Assembly (NCBI GenBank): GCA_003326205.1
Contig: LWTK01000046.1
Coordinates: 248,001-312,000, forward strand
Length of the DNA stretch: 64,000 nt
From: Nostoc sp. ATCC 43529
GTDB lineage: Bacteria > Cyanobacteriota > Cyanobacteriia > Cyanobacteriales > Nostocaceae
Direction of reading: 5' to 3'
Shown: piece by piece, positions 27,260-36,093 of the stretch
How positions within the stretch are numbered: the stretch's first letter is position 1
Layout of the letters: the number at the start of each line of letters is the position of its first letter
Program-made: the position numbers and the translations under genes
Notes under the pieces: model-generated
Told to the model about the DNA's origin: nothing
Seen by the model: the letters and a program-made list of their open reading frames with translations, nothing else
Database searches by the model: none

Positions 27260-30055
27260 TTATTCTGTGACTTTTGTACCAGTTACTAATGAAGTATTTT
27301 TGCTTGTTGAAGCCCAGTAACTTCCTGAACCATCAGAAATTAACTTTGTTCGTTGGATTGCGGTATTGGGTAAACCTCGCCCAGAATTACCCTTAGTTAC
27401 TGCGGCCCACCAAGGAGACTTCATGGTGGTAGTCGGAAGAATTAGAGGTTGTCTATTCATCACTTTGTACAACAAGGATTGCAAAATCATACTGTTGGTG
27501 CTGCTAGTAAAACCAACTGCCGTTTTACCCGTGGTTTCATAGAAGCCTTCATAAAATCCAGCCGATGGATTGTATAAATCAGTCGTTGCTTGTAGTAATT
27601 CTTGACTATACTTGTTTTCTGGAAGCAAAGCATGATAAGCAAAAGCTACTGCTGTACTTACCAATCGTCCCTTGGGTACGGTTTGACCGTCATCTCCTAA
27701 AGCTACCCAAGCATCGCCTTGCCCAGTAATTGTACTGTGGACAGTGTAAGGCTTGCGATCGATTAGGGTGGTAGCTGAGGCTGTGAGAGTGCCGGTGCGA
27801 CGGTAACGTTCCGCTTGCGCTTGGAAAATCGGCTCAAAAAGCGATCGCATTTGTGGATCTAGTCCAAATTCCAAAGCATAGAGTAAGAAAGGATTGCTAA
27901 CTGTATATTGGTTTTTGGAGTTAGTATCTGTGCGGCGGCGTTGAATTGGTACTTTCACTCCCTCTACTGAGGCTGTTTGATATTCACCACCAACAGCAGA
28001 ACCCTCAACATTAAACCCCCATAATTGAAAAGCACGAGCGGCATATTCTTCATAACCTAAGCGGGTTTCAGGATTGACGCGAGTCAGATATCGCCCATCT
28101 TCTTCTTTGCTAACACTAGCACTCGAAAGAATACCTTCCCGTACCACACGCAAGTATGACCAATCCAGCACAATTTTATCTACCGCAGTCGTGTATTCTC
28201 GATGACAGGTTTTCAAGTTATAAAGTGCTGCCAGCATCCTGCCCAAATCTAAAGCCGACCAACCATTTCCTTCTGCAATGGGATTTCCACCATAATCTAC
28301 CGATCGCAACGTTCTAGTATCGTAACCCCGACTCGGTAACTCGCCAGCAAATAAAGGTAATTTTGTCAAGGCTGCTAATAAATGTCGGGTGCGTGCGTCA
28401 AATTCTTTGGGGTTAATTATATCGAGCGATCGCGCTGCATGGAGGGCTGCAAGATAATCGCCTAAGCCCCAGAGAGTTGCACCTTTGAAATCGCTGCGAT
28501 CGTCAATTAGACCATTTTTGGAATGATAATTAGCTTGAAAGTATCGCCAAGCCGCCTCTGCATAGCGTTTTTCAATAAGAGTTAGCGGTCTTTTGAGTTT
28601 GAGATTGCACGATGTTTCCGGACTAGCCACTGGGGGAATCGGTGCAACAGCCACTTCTGTAATTTTAGAAGTATCCGCAGGAGTTGGGTTAGGAGTTGTA
28701 ACAGTGGAATTCGCTTGATTTGAGGGTGTTACATTCTCACTAGGCTTGGCAGTAGAGGCACTTACAGAACCAGAAGCAATTAATGGGCGATTTCCCTTAG
28801 CTTTGTAGTATAAAATCTCCAAAATTAGACCATTAGTATTACCTGTCAAAGCTTTATTGGGTTGCTTTGATTCTTCATAAATACCAGCATAGTAGCCACC
28901 ATCATCAGGACTGCGGAGATCCTTGACAGCATCAAAAAGTTTTTGGGCATAGGCATTATCTGGAAAAAGATAGTGCCAACCAAAAGCAGCTTTGGTGCTG
29001 ATACTGCGGAATTGTGGATAAGGCTGATTAGCGTCAGTAATTGTTGCCCAGTTTGTACCGTTGGCGTAGACAGTGTTGTAGAGAAAATATGGTGCTTGGT
29101 CGATATTGTCTTCTGTAACCGCAGTCAACTGACCTGTAGTATCGTAACGCCGTTTTTGCACATCTAAAACTCTAGCAGCAAAATCAGCTAACTCACCTTG
29201 CAAGCCAAATTCAATACCATCAAGAATATAAGACTCACTCACAACATAATTATTGGCGTTGGTGCTTTGAAAATCACGGGTATCAACGGGAATTTGTACC
29301 CCATTAATTTCCACTAACTTAAACGGCTCAAAAGCAATAGCTTTCGGTGCTGAGAAGCCCCAAAGTTGATAACCTCTAGCGGCGTATTCTTCGTAGCCGA
29401 GTCGTCCTTCTTGCACCAGTAATGTTTTGTTGTCAGCAAGAACAGTAGCGCCAAAAAGTTGTTGGTCTTTGAGCGATCGCGCTACCTGCCATTTCGTTAC
29501 AATGCCCTTGAGCCAATCATTATATTGCGGATGACAGCTGCGAATCACATCAAACGCAGCCAGAATTCTACCGACATCCAAAGCAGACCAGCCAATACCC
29601 CGTTCAATGGGATTGTTGCCATAATCAACCATCTGTCCGGTGGCTGCGTTATAGACTTTATTAGGTAACGCATCCTCAAATAACTTTAGGCTGCCGAGAC
29701 TCGTTAAAAACTTATTCAGACGAGCATCAAAGTCTGCTTGGTCAGTAAGATTCAACCAGCGTGCAGCATTCAACGCCATCAAATAATTTCCCATATCCCA
29801 AAGCGTACCAGAAGGATAACCCCCAGTAGAATTGGTAAATCCCGTTGCTGGCTGATAATTTTTCACAAAATACTGCCAAGCAGCACGAGCATAAGTTTGT
29901 TCTTCAGGTGTCAGAGGAACTGTAATATTGCTACAGTTATTGGGATTTTGGGATAAGACTGGTGTCGGGACGTAAAACAAAAATTGCAGAAATATTGCAA
30001 TTAAAAATAGTGCGATCGATTTCAACAGCTTTTGTCGATGGTGTTTGTATATCAT
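27260..30055 (-). CDS. Secreted protein with two DUF3131 domains
   Basis: About 931 residues from the ATG at 30055. A signal peptide (LLKSIALFLIAIFLQFLFYV) ends near VLSQ. Two homologous repeats follow. Domain 1 is about 40-440 (AWQYFVKNY, GYPSGTLWDMGNYLMAL, IGWSALDVGRILAAF, GYEEYAARGYQLWGF). Domain 2 is about 500-890 (AWRYFQANY, GATLWGLGDYLAAL, NGWSALDLGRMLAAL, GYEEYAARAFQLWGF). A Ser/Thr/Pro linker joins them. DUF3131 has an (alpha/alpha)-barrel look resembling glucoamylase-type folds, so polysaccharide processing is plausible. It is co-oriented with the GT2 gene 456 bp away. The combination suggests export and trimming of a polymer; activity is unproven. Confidence 0.88.
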   Translation of the reverse strand: MIYKHHRQKLLKSIALFLIAIFLQFLFYVPTPVLSQNPNNCSNITVPLTPEEQTYARAAWQYFVKNYQPATGFTNSTGGYPSGTLWDMGNYLMALNAARWLNLTDQADFDARLNKFLTSLGSLKLFEDALPNKVYNAATGQMVDYGNNPIERGIGWSALDVGRILAAFDVIRSCHPQYNDWLKGIVTKWQVARSLKDQQLFGATVLADNKTLLVQEGRLGYEEYAARGYQLWGFSAPKAIAFEPFKLVEINGVQIPVDTRDFQSTNANNYVVSESYILDGIEFGLQGELADFAARVLDVQKRRYDTTGQLTAVTEDNIDQAPYFLYNTVYANGTNWATITDANQPYPQFRSISTKAAFGWHYLFPDNAYAQKLFDAVKDLRSPDDGGYYAGIYEESKQPNKALTGNTNGLILEILYYKAKGNRPLIASGSVSASTAKPSENVTPSNQANSTVTTPNPTPADTSKITEVAVAPIPPVASPETSCNLKLKRPLTLIEKRYAEAAWRYFQANYHSKNGLIDDRSDFKGATLWGLGDYLAALHAARSLDIINPKEFDARTRHLLAALTKLPLFAGELPSRGYDTRTLRSVDYGGNPIAEGNGWSALDLGRMLAALYNLKTCHREYTTAVDKIVLDWSYLRVVREGILSSASVSKEEDGRYLTRVNPETRLGYEEYAARAFQLWGFNVEGSAVGGEYQTASVEGVKVPIQRRRTDTNSKNQYTVSNPFLLYALEFGLDPQMRSLFEPIFQAQAERYRRTGTLTASATTLIDRKPYTVHSTITGQGDAWVALGDDGQTVPKGRLVSTAVAFAYHALLPENKYSQELLQATTDLYNPSAGFYEGFYETTGKTAVGFTSSTNSMILQSLLYKVMNRQPLILPTTTMKSPWWAAVTKGNSGRGLPNTAIQRTKLISDGSGSYWASTSKNTSLVTGTKVTE

Positions 30056-30061
30056 GTGCAA

Positions 30062-30643
30062 ATAAAGAGTTCAAAATTAGGAGCTTGATAGCCCCTCTGT
30101 AGGTAAATAAACCAACTATGTTTAATTTTTTGGGCGTTGTTCCATATAATTTTTATAAAATTTCAGTCTAATATCCTAATTTGGATGTTATACGGAAAAT
30201 TTCTAGATACCAGCGATGAATATACCTAAAAGCCCCTACTTACATAGAAAATTAGGTGAATATACGGAATATTTCCGCCTATTATCTTGAAAAACTATAA
30301 TATCCACAAAATTTATGAATATTCACTCCAAATAAAGTAAGCTGCTCTATATTTAAATTGCATAATTTAGGGCGGGCAAGATGCCAACCCCACAGGAATT
30401 TCATAAAATTTATACTATTTTGTATTTGAGATTTTGCGTACTCCTACGGAGAAGCAAGCTACGCGTAGCGTGTCGCAGACAAAAGTTTGTAGCTTGCTTC
30501 CCGCAGAGTGCCCTGGCTTCGGGCGAGCAAAACTTTTCAAGACGGATTCTGAATCGCCTTGTTGCGATCGCTAATTTGCTCCCCGAATTTAAGTTTCATC
30601 GTTTAACCTGAATTTTTATTTCCCCCTGCCTCTTTTTTTCTAA
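30062..30643. other. Intergenic region, no gene seen
   Basis: Contains a GGCGGGCAAGATGCCAACCC fragment (30372-30391) and nested palindromes around CTACGCGTAGCG (30458-30469), both common dispersed elements. The ORF at 30381-30611 is a translation of these repeats. The DUF3131 promoter should lie near 30060-30300 (very AT-rich). Confidence 0.55.
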
Positions 30644-33600
30644 TCATTTAATTTCTTCACGGATAAACGACAGATTACCAGCACGCAACGCTTTTATCCA
30701 GCGTTGCCGTTGTGATTTAGTTTCTTTATCGTCAGTCTTAACAATGTATGTCTGAAAGTCGTCAATTGCGCCTTTAATGTTGCCCGTTAGCGCCCTAGCA
30801 AGACCACGACTATCACGATAAAGCCTATATTCGGGATTGTATGCCACGACTTTTTCACAGGCAAACATGACATCTTTGGCATACTTTTGTAAACTACCTT
30901 GGCGACAAAGTGTATTCCAAGATTCTGCATCAATTTCTACTTTGGGTGCGAGTTGTTGAGCTTTGGTATAAGCAGAAATAGCTTCTGGAAATTTACCCTT
31001 TTCTACAAATTCCCCGCCCTTTTGAGTTAGCACTGCCACTATTTTTGTTTCTAAGCTGGGGTCTTGTTGTAATGCACTTTGGAAAACAGGAACCGCACCA
31101 TCAATATTATCTGCTTGTACTAGTTCTTCACCTTGCTTAAATAAACTTGCTGCCTTTGCTAGTTCTTCTGCTTTTTTCTTAGCATTCAAGTTTAAGTTGG
31201 GACTCCACTTTAAGGCTGTATTGAAGCTAGCAACTGCTTCTTGGGTATAACCTGCTCTAGCTTCCGCCTCACCATCTTTAACTAGAAATGGTGCGGCTGC
31301 TATCAAAGTAGATTTATCTTGGCATACTGATAGCTTTTCTAACTCTTTGGGATGAGTAATAAGGTAATGACGCAGCCAGTTACAACCTGTTGACAAATGT
31401 TCATTTAAGTTTTTAACTGCCCACACCCTTGCTGTGCCATTACTAGCGGTGACAATCTGTTTGCCATTTGGGCTAAAACTGGCATTGAAGACCACATTTT
31501 GATGTCCTTTGAGTTCGGCTAACTGTTGACCAGTAGTGCTGTCCCACACACGGGCTGTCTTGTCTAAACTTGCGGTGACAATTTGCTTGCCATCTCGGCT
31601 AAAACTGGCATTGAAGACCACATTTTGATGTCCTTTGAGTTCGGCTAGCTGTTTACCAGTAGTGCTTTCCCACACACGGGCTGTCTTGTCAACACTTGCG
31701 GTGACAATTTGCTTGCCATCTGGGCTAAAAGTGGCATTTCTGACCACACCTTGATGTCCTTTGAGTTCGGCTAGCTGTTTACCAGTAGTGCTGTCCCACA
31801 CACGAGCTGTGTTGTCTGAATTTGCAGTGACAATCTGTTTGCCATCTGGGCTAAAACTGCCATTGATGACCTCTGTTTGATGCCATTTGAGTTCGGCTAA
31901 CTGTTTACCAGTACTGCTGTCCCACACACGGACTGTCTTGTCATCACTCGCAGTGACAATCTTCTTGCCATCTGGGCTAAAACTGGCATATCCTTTGAGT
32001 TCGGCTAGCTGTTTACCAGTACTGCTGTCCCACACACGGGCTGTCTTGTCTAAACTTGCGGTGACAATTTGCTTGCCATCTGGGCTAAAACTAGCATTGT
32101 TGACCGAATCTTGATGTCCTTTGAGTTCGGCTAGCTGTTTACCAGTACTGCTGTCCCACACACGGGCTGTCTTGTCTGAACTTGCGGTGACAATCTGTTT
32201 GCCATCTGGGCTAAAACTGGCATTGTTGACCCAACTTTGATGTCCTTTAAGTTCGGCTAACTGTTTACCAGTAGTGCTGTCCCACACACGAGCTGTCTTG
32301 TCTAAACTTGCAGTAGTGACAATCTTCTTGCCATCTGGGCTAAAACTGGGATCTCCTTTGAGTTCGGCTAGCTGTTTAACAGTAGTGCTGTCCCACACAC
32401 GGGCTGTCTTGTCTGAACTTGCGGTGACAATCTGTTTGCCATCTGGGCTAAAACTGGCATTGTTGACCAAATCTTGATGTCCTTTGAGTTCGGCTAGCTG
32501 TTTACCAGTAGTGCTGTCCCACACACGGGCTGTTTTGTCATCACTTGCGGTGACAATCTGTTTGCCATCTCGGCTAAAACTGGCATTGTTGACCAAATCT
32601 TGATGTCCTTTGAGTTCGGCTAGCTGTTTACCACTACTGCTGTCCCACACACGGGCTGTGTTGTCATCACTTGCGGTGACAATTCGCTTGCCATCTCGGC
32701 TAAAACTGGCATTTGTGACCACACCTTGATGTCCTTTGAGTTCGGCTAGCTGTTTACCAGTAGTGCTGTCCCACACACGGGCTGTCTTGTCTAAACTTGC
32801 GGTGACAATTCGCTTGCCATCTCGGCTAAAACTGGCATTGTTGACCGAATTTTGATGTCCTTTGAGTTCGGCTAGCTGTTTACCAGTACTGCTTTCCCAC
32901 ACACGGGCTGTGTTGTCATCACTTGCGGTGACAATTCGCTTGCCATCTGGGCTAAAAGTGGCATTTCTGACCACACCTTGATGTCCTTTGAGTTCGGCTA
33001 GCTGTTTACCAGTAGTGCTGTCCCACACACGGGCTGTCTTGTCATAACTTACAGTGACAATCTGTTTGCGATCTGGGCTAAAACTGGCATTGTTGACCCA
33101 ACTTTGATGTCCTTTGAGTTCGGCTAGCTGTTGACCAGTAGTGCTGTCCCACACACGGGCTGTGTTGTCTGAACTTGCAGTGACAATCTGCTTGCCATCT
33201 GGGCTAAAACTGGCATTGTTGACCCAACTTTGATGTCCTTTGAGTTCGGCTAGCTGTTGACCAGTAGTGCTGTCCCATACACGGGCTGTGTTGTCTGAAC
33301 TTGCAGTCACAATTTGCTTGCCATCTGGGCTAAAACTGGCATTTTTGACCGGATTTTGATGCCCTGTAAGTTGGGTTTGCTCTCGGATATCATAAAGAAT
33401 TGTTTGTAAAGCCAAGATTGGGCTTACGGCTGGATATTGGGCTACGGGTCTATCCTTGACTAATGCTTGCAAGTCTTGTCCAGCACGCATAGCTGAGAGT
33501 AAGGCTTCTATTGATTGCACATCAAACTGCTGTAATGCTGTAACTCCCTCTCGTTCTAGCCTTGTGCCTTCCTGGGCTTCTTGAATTTTCTCTTCTGCTG

Positions 33601-34318
33601 TACGAATTGTTTTACTTGCCCATACTCCTGCGATCGCTGCCAATAGTAAAGTTACACCTAGTATCCCTGAGCCAATGCGAACCATTTGGCTTGCTTTGTT
33701 GCCGGCTTGCACCAATCTATGATGTGCGTCTTCTGCTTCACGGCTTTTGCTGATGTAATTTTTTTGTTGTTCGGTTAGTAGTGGTTGTTGAGCAGTATTT
33801 ACAGCTAACCATTGTTCTGCTTCTTGTAAATCACTGCCACGCAGCAAAAAGCTGTCGTTCCTTGCCTTATTTTCCCACTCCAGCGCCCGAACAAGTAAGC
33901 GTGTATGCGCTTTTACATATTCCAAATTTGTGTCAATGGCTTGAATTAGCTTTAGGAAAACAGTATCGAAGTCATCCTGTTGGCGAAAAAACAGCCAGTT
34001 GTGTTTGGAAAGTGCAGGATTAACCTGCTGCATGTCAAAACCTTCTCGCTGCACAATTGGTACAAGGCGTTTATTGTGTTTGACTGCATGGTCTATTTCT
34101 TGATTGCAAACTTTCGAGACAACTGAATCTGGTGTAATGACAAACACAAAGGTATTTGTTGCTTCAATCCCTGCTTGAATTTCTGCCCACCAATCAGCAG
34201 TTAGAGGGATATCTTTCCAGTCTACCCAGGTTTCACGATTCTGAGTTTTTAGCGCGTCTTGGAGAACAGTGACGAATTCTTTGTCTCTGCGGGAATAGGA
34301 GATGAAAACGTCTGTCAT
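30644..34318 (-). CDS. TIR-domain / transmembrane / 16-blade WD40 / TPR protein
   Basis: A 1224-residue protein. TIR domain at 1-135: VFISYSRRDKEFV, then SKVCNQEIDHA with C71 and E74 at the position of the catalytic Glu of NAD-cleaving TIRs. One transmembrane helix is at 212-234. A conserved helical segment (240-315) leads to 16 near-identical 42-residue WD40 repeats (about 317-975; consensus ASFSPDGKQIVTASSDKTAR). TPR-like helices lie at about 1010-1224 (AEARAGYTQEAVASFN). Repeats 9 and 12 lack six residues each, and repeat 9 has one extra Thr. No NB-ARC/STAND ATPase is present. The TIR side is probably cytosolic. A role in immunity or signalling is inferred from the domain types only. Paralog of 1938-3125. 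Confidence 0.92.
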   Translation of the reverse strand: MTDVFISYSRRDKEFVTVLQDALKTQNRETWVDWKDIPLTADWWAEIQAGIEATNTFVFVITPDSVVSKVCNQEIDHAVKHNKRLVPIVQREGFDMQQVNPALSKHNWLFFRQQDDFDTVFLKLIQAIDTNLEYVKAHTRLLVRALEWENKARNDSFLLRGSDLQEAEQWLAVNTAQQPLLTEQQKNYISKSREAEDAHHRLVQAGNKASQMVRIGSGILGVTLLLAAIAGVWASKTIRTAEEKIQEAQEGTRLEREGVTALQQFDVQSIEALLSAMRAGQDLQALVKDRPVAQYPAVSPILALQTILYDIREQTQLTGHQNPVKNASFSPDGKQIVTASSDNTARVWDSTTGQQLAELKGHQSWVNNASFSPDGKQIVTASSDNTARVWDSTTGQQLAELKGHQSWVNNASFSPDRKQIVTVSYDKTARVWDSTTGKQLAELKGHQGVVRNATFSPDGKRIVTASDDNTARVWESSTGKQLAELKGHQNSVNNASFSRDGKRIVTASLDKTARVWDSTTGKQLAELKGHQGVVTNASFSRDGKRIVTASDDNTARVWDSSSGKQLAELKGHQDLVNNASFSRDGKQIVTASDDKTARVWDSTTGKQLAELKGHQDLVNNASFSPDGKQIVTASSDKTARVWDSTTVKQLAELKGDPSFSPDGKKIVTTASLDKTARVWDSTTGKQLAELKGHQSWVNNASFSPDGKQIVTASSDKTARVWDSSTGKQLAELKGHQDSVNNASFSPDGKQIVTASLDKTARVWDSSTGKQLAELKGYASFSPDGKKIVTASDDKTVRVWDSSTGKQLAELKWHQTEVINGSFSPDGKQIVTANSDNTARVWDSTTGKQLAELKGHQGVVRNATFSPDGKQIVTASVDKTARVWESTTGKQLAELKGHQNVVFNASFSRDGKQIVTASLDKTARVWDSTTGQQLAELKGHQNVVFNASFSPNGKQIVTASNGTARVWAVKNLNEHLSTGCNWLRHYLITHPKELEKLSVCQDKSTLIAAAPFLVKDGEAEARAGYTQEAVASFNTALKWSPNLNLNAKKKAEELAKAASLFKQGEELVQADNIDGAVPVFQSALQQDPSLETKIVAVLTQKGGEFVEKGKFPEAISAYTKAQQLAPKVEIDAESWNTLCRQGSLQKYAKDVMFACEKVVAYNPEYRLYRDSRGLARALTGNIKGAIDDFQTYIVKTDDKETKSQRQRWIKALRAGNLSFIREEIK
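31390..33370. repeat. 126-bp coding repeats (16 WD40 blades)
   Basis: Sixteen head-to-tail units of about 126 bp, with strings such as GATGTCCTTTGAGTTCGGCT recurring. Two units (near 31985 and 32350) share an 18-nt deletion at the same place. Similarity between units is high at the DNA level, implying recent duplication or gene conversion. Confidence 0.92.
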
Positions 34319-34761
34319 GTCAGTTGCTCAGTGAAGGTCAAACTCAGATTGACCCTAGTACAATTTCCAAAGAATACGTTGTATTTTAAATCAACCTGAT
34401 ATAAGTTAATTCACTAAACTGTTTGTAAGTTTCGGAAAACTCTTAGAGACGCTTTGCGTAGCTTGTTTCTCCGTTCCCGTAGCGTTCCGTAGGAAACCTG
34501 AGTTCGGGATAAGCCCAAACCATGATTCTATCGTTGACTGAAACTCCTATAGGACTTATGCAAAAGACCTCTCAAACTCTCATTACTCTGTGACCTCTGC
34601 GCCTCTGTGGTTCGATTTTTCAGAACTCGTGCGGAAGTTTAGCAGCAAAATCTTCTTAACCCGAACTGAGGTTAGGAAAGGAGATAAAGAGAAAACTTGC
34701 AATAAATCTTTCTCCTTATCTTTAATTCGCTTTGTCCCCTTGTCCTCTTCCCATACCCAAT
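34319..34761. other. Intergenic region with palindromic repeats
   Basis: No gene seen. Contains a GACGCTTTGCGTAGC/CGTAGCGTTCCGTAGG palindrome cluster (34446-34495), one TAGGACTTATGCAAAAGACC repeat end (34551-34570) and a CTCTGCGCCTCTGTGGTTCG block. Confidence 0.55.
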
Positions 34762-35898
34762 TTAAAAATCTACTCCGCGTTTGAGTTCTACGCCTTGATT
34801 TGCATAGTGTTTGTGGCAGTAAACCTCTGAGTGAACGCTAGCCAAATCAAAGTAACTCGGTTGATTTTGACAGCGGCCAGTGATAATAATTTCGGTGTCG
34901 CGGGGTTTGCGGAGCAAAGCTTGGACAATGGGTTCAACGGGGAGTAGTTCCAGGTCAACTGTGGGATTGAGTTCGTCGAGAATAATTGTTTTATACAACC
35001 CAGAAGCGATCGCAACTTTGGCAATTTCCCAACCCCTTTCGGCTTCTACGTAGTCTAATTCTTGCCGGGAATTGCGCCAAACAATTGCATCTCGACCGCA
35101 ACGCTGATGATCCACCACTTCTGGATATGACTGCTGCAAAGCGGCGATCGCCGCATCTTCCGTATAACCACTGCCACCTTTGAGCCACTGCATAATTAAT
35201 ACACGCGTAGAGCCTGGGTGATTAATTCCTCTACCAATTGCCTGCAAGGCTTTGCCTAAAGCACTGGTAGATTTACCCTTACCAGCACCAGTATAAATTT
35301 CAATACCATTAAGTAAAAGTGCTTTAGCAGTTGGGTGGTGGTGGGGTTTCATTTCTGAGTGCAAATCTGCAATATCGAGCAACTTCTGTGGTGCAGCGCG
35401 TCCGGTAGCAATGATTTCCAACTCTTGGGGTTTAGATTTTAACGTGCGTACCACTTCATCCACTGGCAGCAAACCCAAATCCAGTACAGGGTTAATTTCA
35501 TCCAAAACCACAACTGAATATAAACCGCTGGCGATCGCACCTTTGGCCACATCCCAACCCCGCGCCGCTTCTTCTCTGTCAAAAGTAGTAATTTCTTCGG
35601 GGCCAAAAAATTCGGCTCTACCAGTCCGAACCTGGTCAATTAAATGGGGAAACCCGCGTTGCAGAGCTGCGATCGCCCCATCTTCATCATAATCACGCTC
35701 AGGCCCCTTTAAAAACCGCAGCAGTAAAACCCGATTGGAATTCGTAGGTGTATTTATTCCCAACCCAATGGAGCGCAAAACCACCCCTAAAGCCGCCTGA
35801 GACTTGCCTTTCCCTGCACCATCATAAACATGAATTTGACCAATGAGCCGTTCCTGTCGCACTTGCGCCGTGCGAATACCGATACCGTTCCTTATCAT
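34762..35898 (-). CDS. Tandem CobA/CobO-like P-loop protein (corrinoid adenosyltransferase family, two domains)
   Basis: A 378-residue protein made of two homologous halves. Half 1 (about 18-195) has the P-loop DGAGKGKSQAALG, VVLDEINPVLDLGLLPVDEV and IIATGRAAP. Half 2 (about 198-378) has TGAGKGKSTSALG, IILDELNPTVDLELLPVEPI and IIITGRCQN, and ends GVELKRGVDF. In CobA/CobO (ATP:cob(I)alamin adenosyltransferase) the same order of motifs is found in one domain of about 200 residues. Both P-loops are intact, so an internal dimer is possible. Adenosylation of corrinoids is the family activity; for the fused form it is an inference. Confidence 0.85.
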   Translation of the reverse strand: MIRNGIGIRTAQVRQERLIGQIHVYDGAGKGKSQAALGVVLRSIGLGINTPTNSNRVLLLRFLKGPERDYDEDGAIAALQRGFPHLIDQVRTGRAEFFGPEEITTFDREEAARGWDVAKGAIASGLYSVVVLDEINPVLDLGLLPVDEVVRTLKSKPQELEIIATGRAAPQKLLDIADLHSEMKPHHHPTAKALLLNGIEIYTGAGKGKSTSALGKALQAIGRGINHPGSTRVLIMQWLKGGSGYTEDAAIAALQQSYPEVVDHQRCGRDAIVWRNSRQELDYVEAERGWEIAKVAIASGLYKTIILDELNPTVDLELLPVEPIVQALLRKPRDTEIIITGRCQNQPSYFDLASVHSEVYCHKHYANQGVELKRGVDF

Positions 35899-35980
35899 TT
35901 CTTGAAAAGTTATAATATAGCATTATTTGGGAATAGGGCATTGGGCATTGGCCAAACAGGGCATGGGGAAAGGGAAAGGG

Positions 35981-35985
35981 GTAAG
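35981..35985. repeat. Target-site duplication GTAAG, left copy
   Basis: GTAAG directly abuts the left inverted repeat of the insertion sequence and is repeated at 37448-37452. Confidence 0.75.
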
Positions 35986-36025
35986 CAGTAAACCAAAAAG
36001 TTTTTCCCGAAAGAGCGATCGCTAA
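35986..36025. repeat. Left terminal inverted repeat of the ISH3-type element
   Basis: Begins CAGTAAACCAAAAAG and ends with GAGCGATCGCTAA. Its reverse complement matches 37408-37447 at 38 of 40 positions. Confidence 0.88.
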
Positions 36026-36093
36026 ATACTTTGTAGCCTACGATACTTTTTAATACTCGCTCCTTTAACCAGCAGACATAGTATGGATAATGA

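Noticed and set aside
30381-30611. 76-residue ORF upstream of the TIR-WD40 gene
   Set aside because: Composed of common palindromic repeats, without domain or start signals.
31887-32477. Plus-strand ORFs opposite the WD40 repeats
   Set aside because: They mirror the repeat periodicity of the real minus-strand gene.
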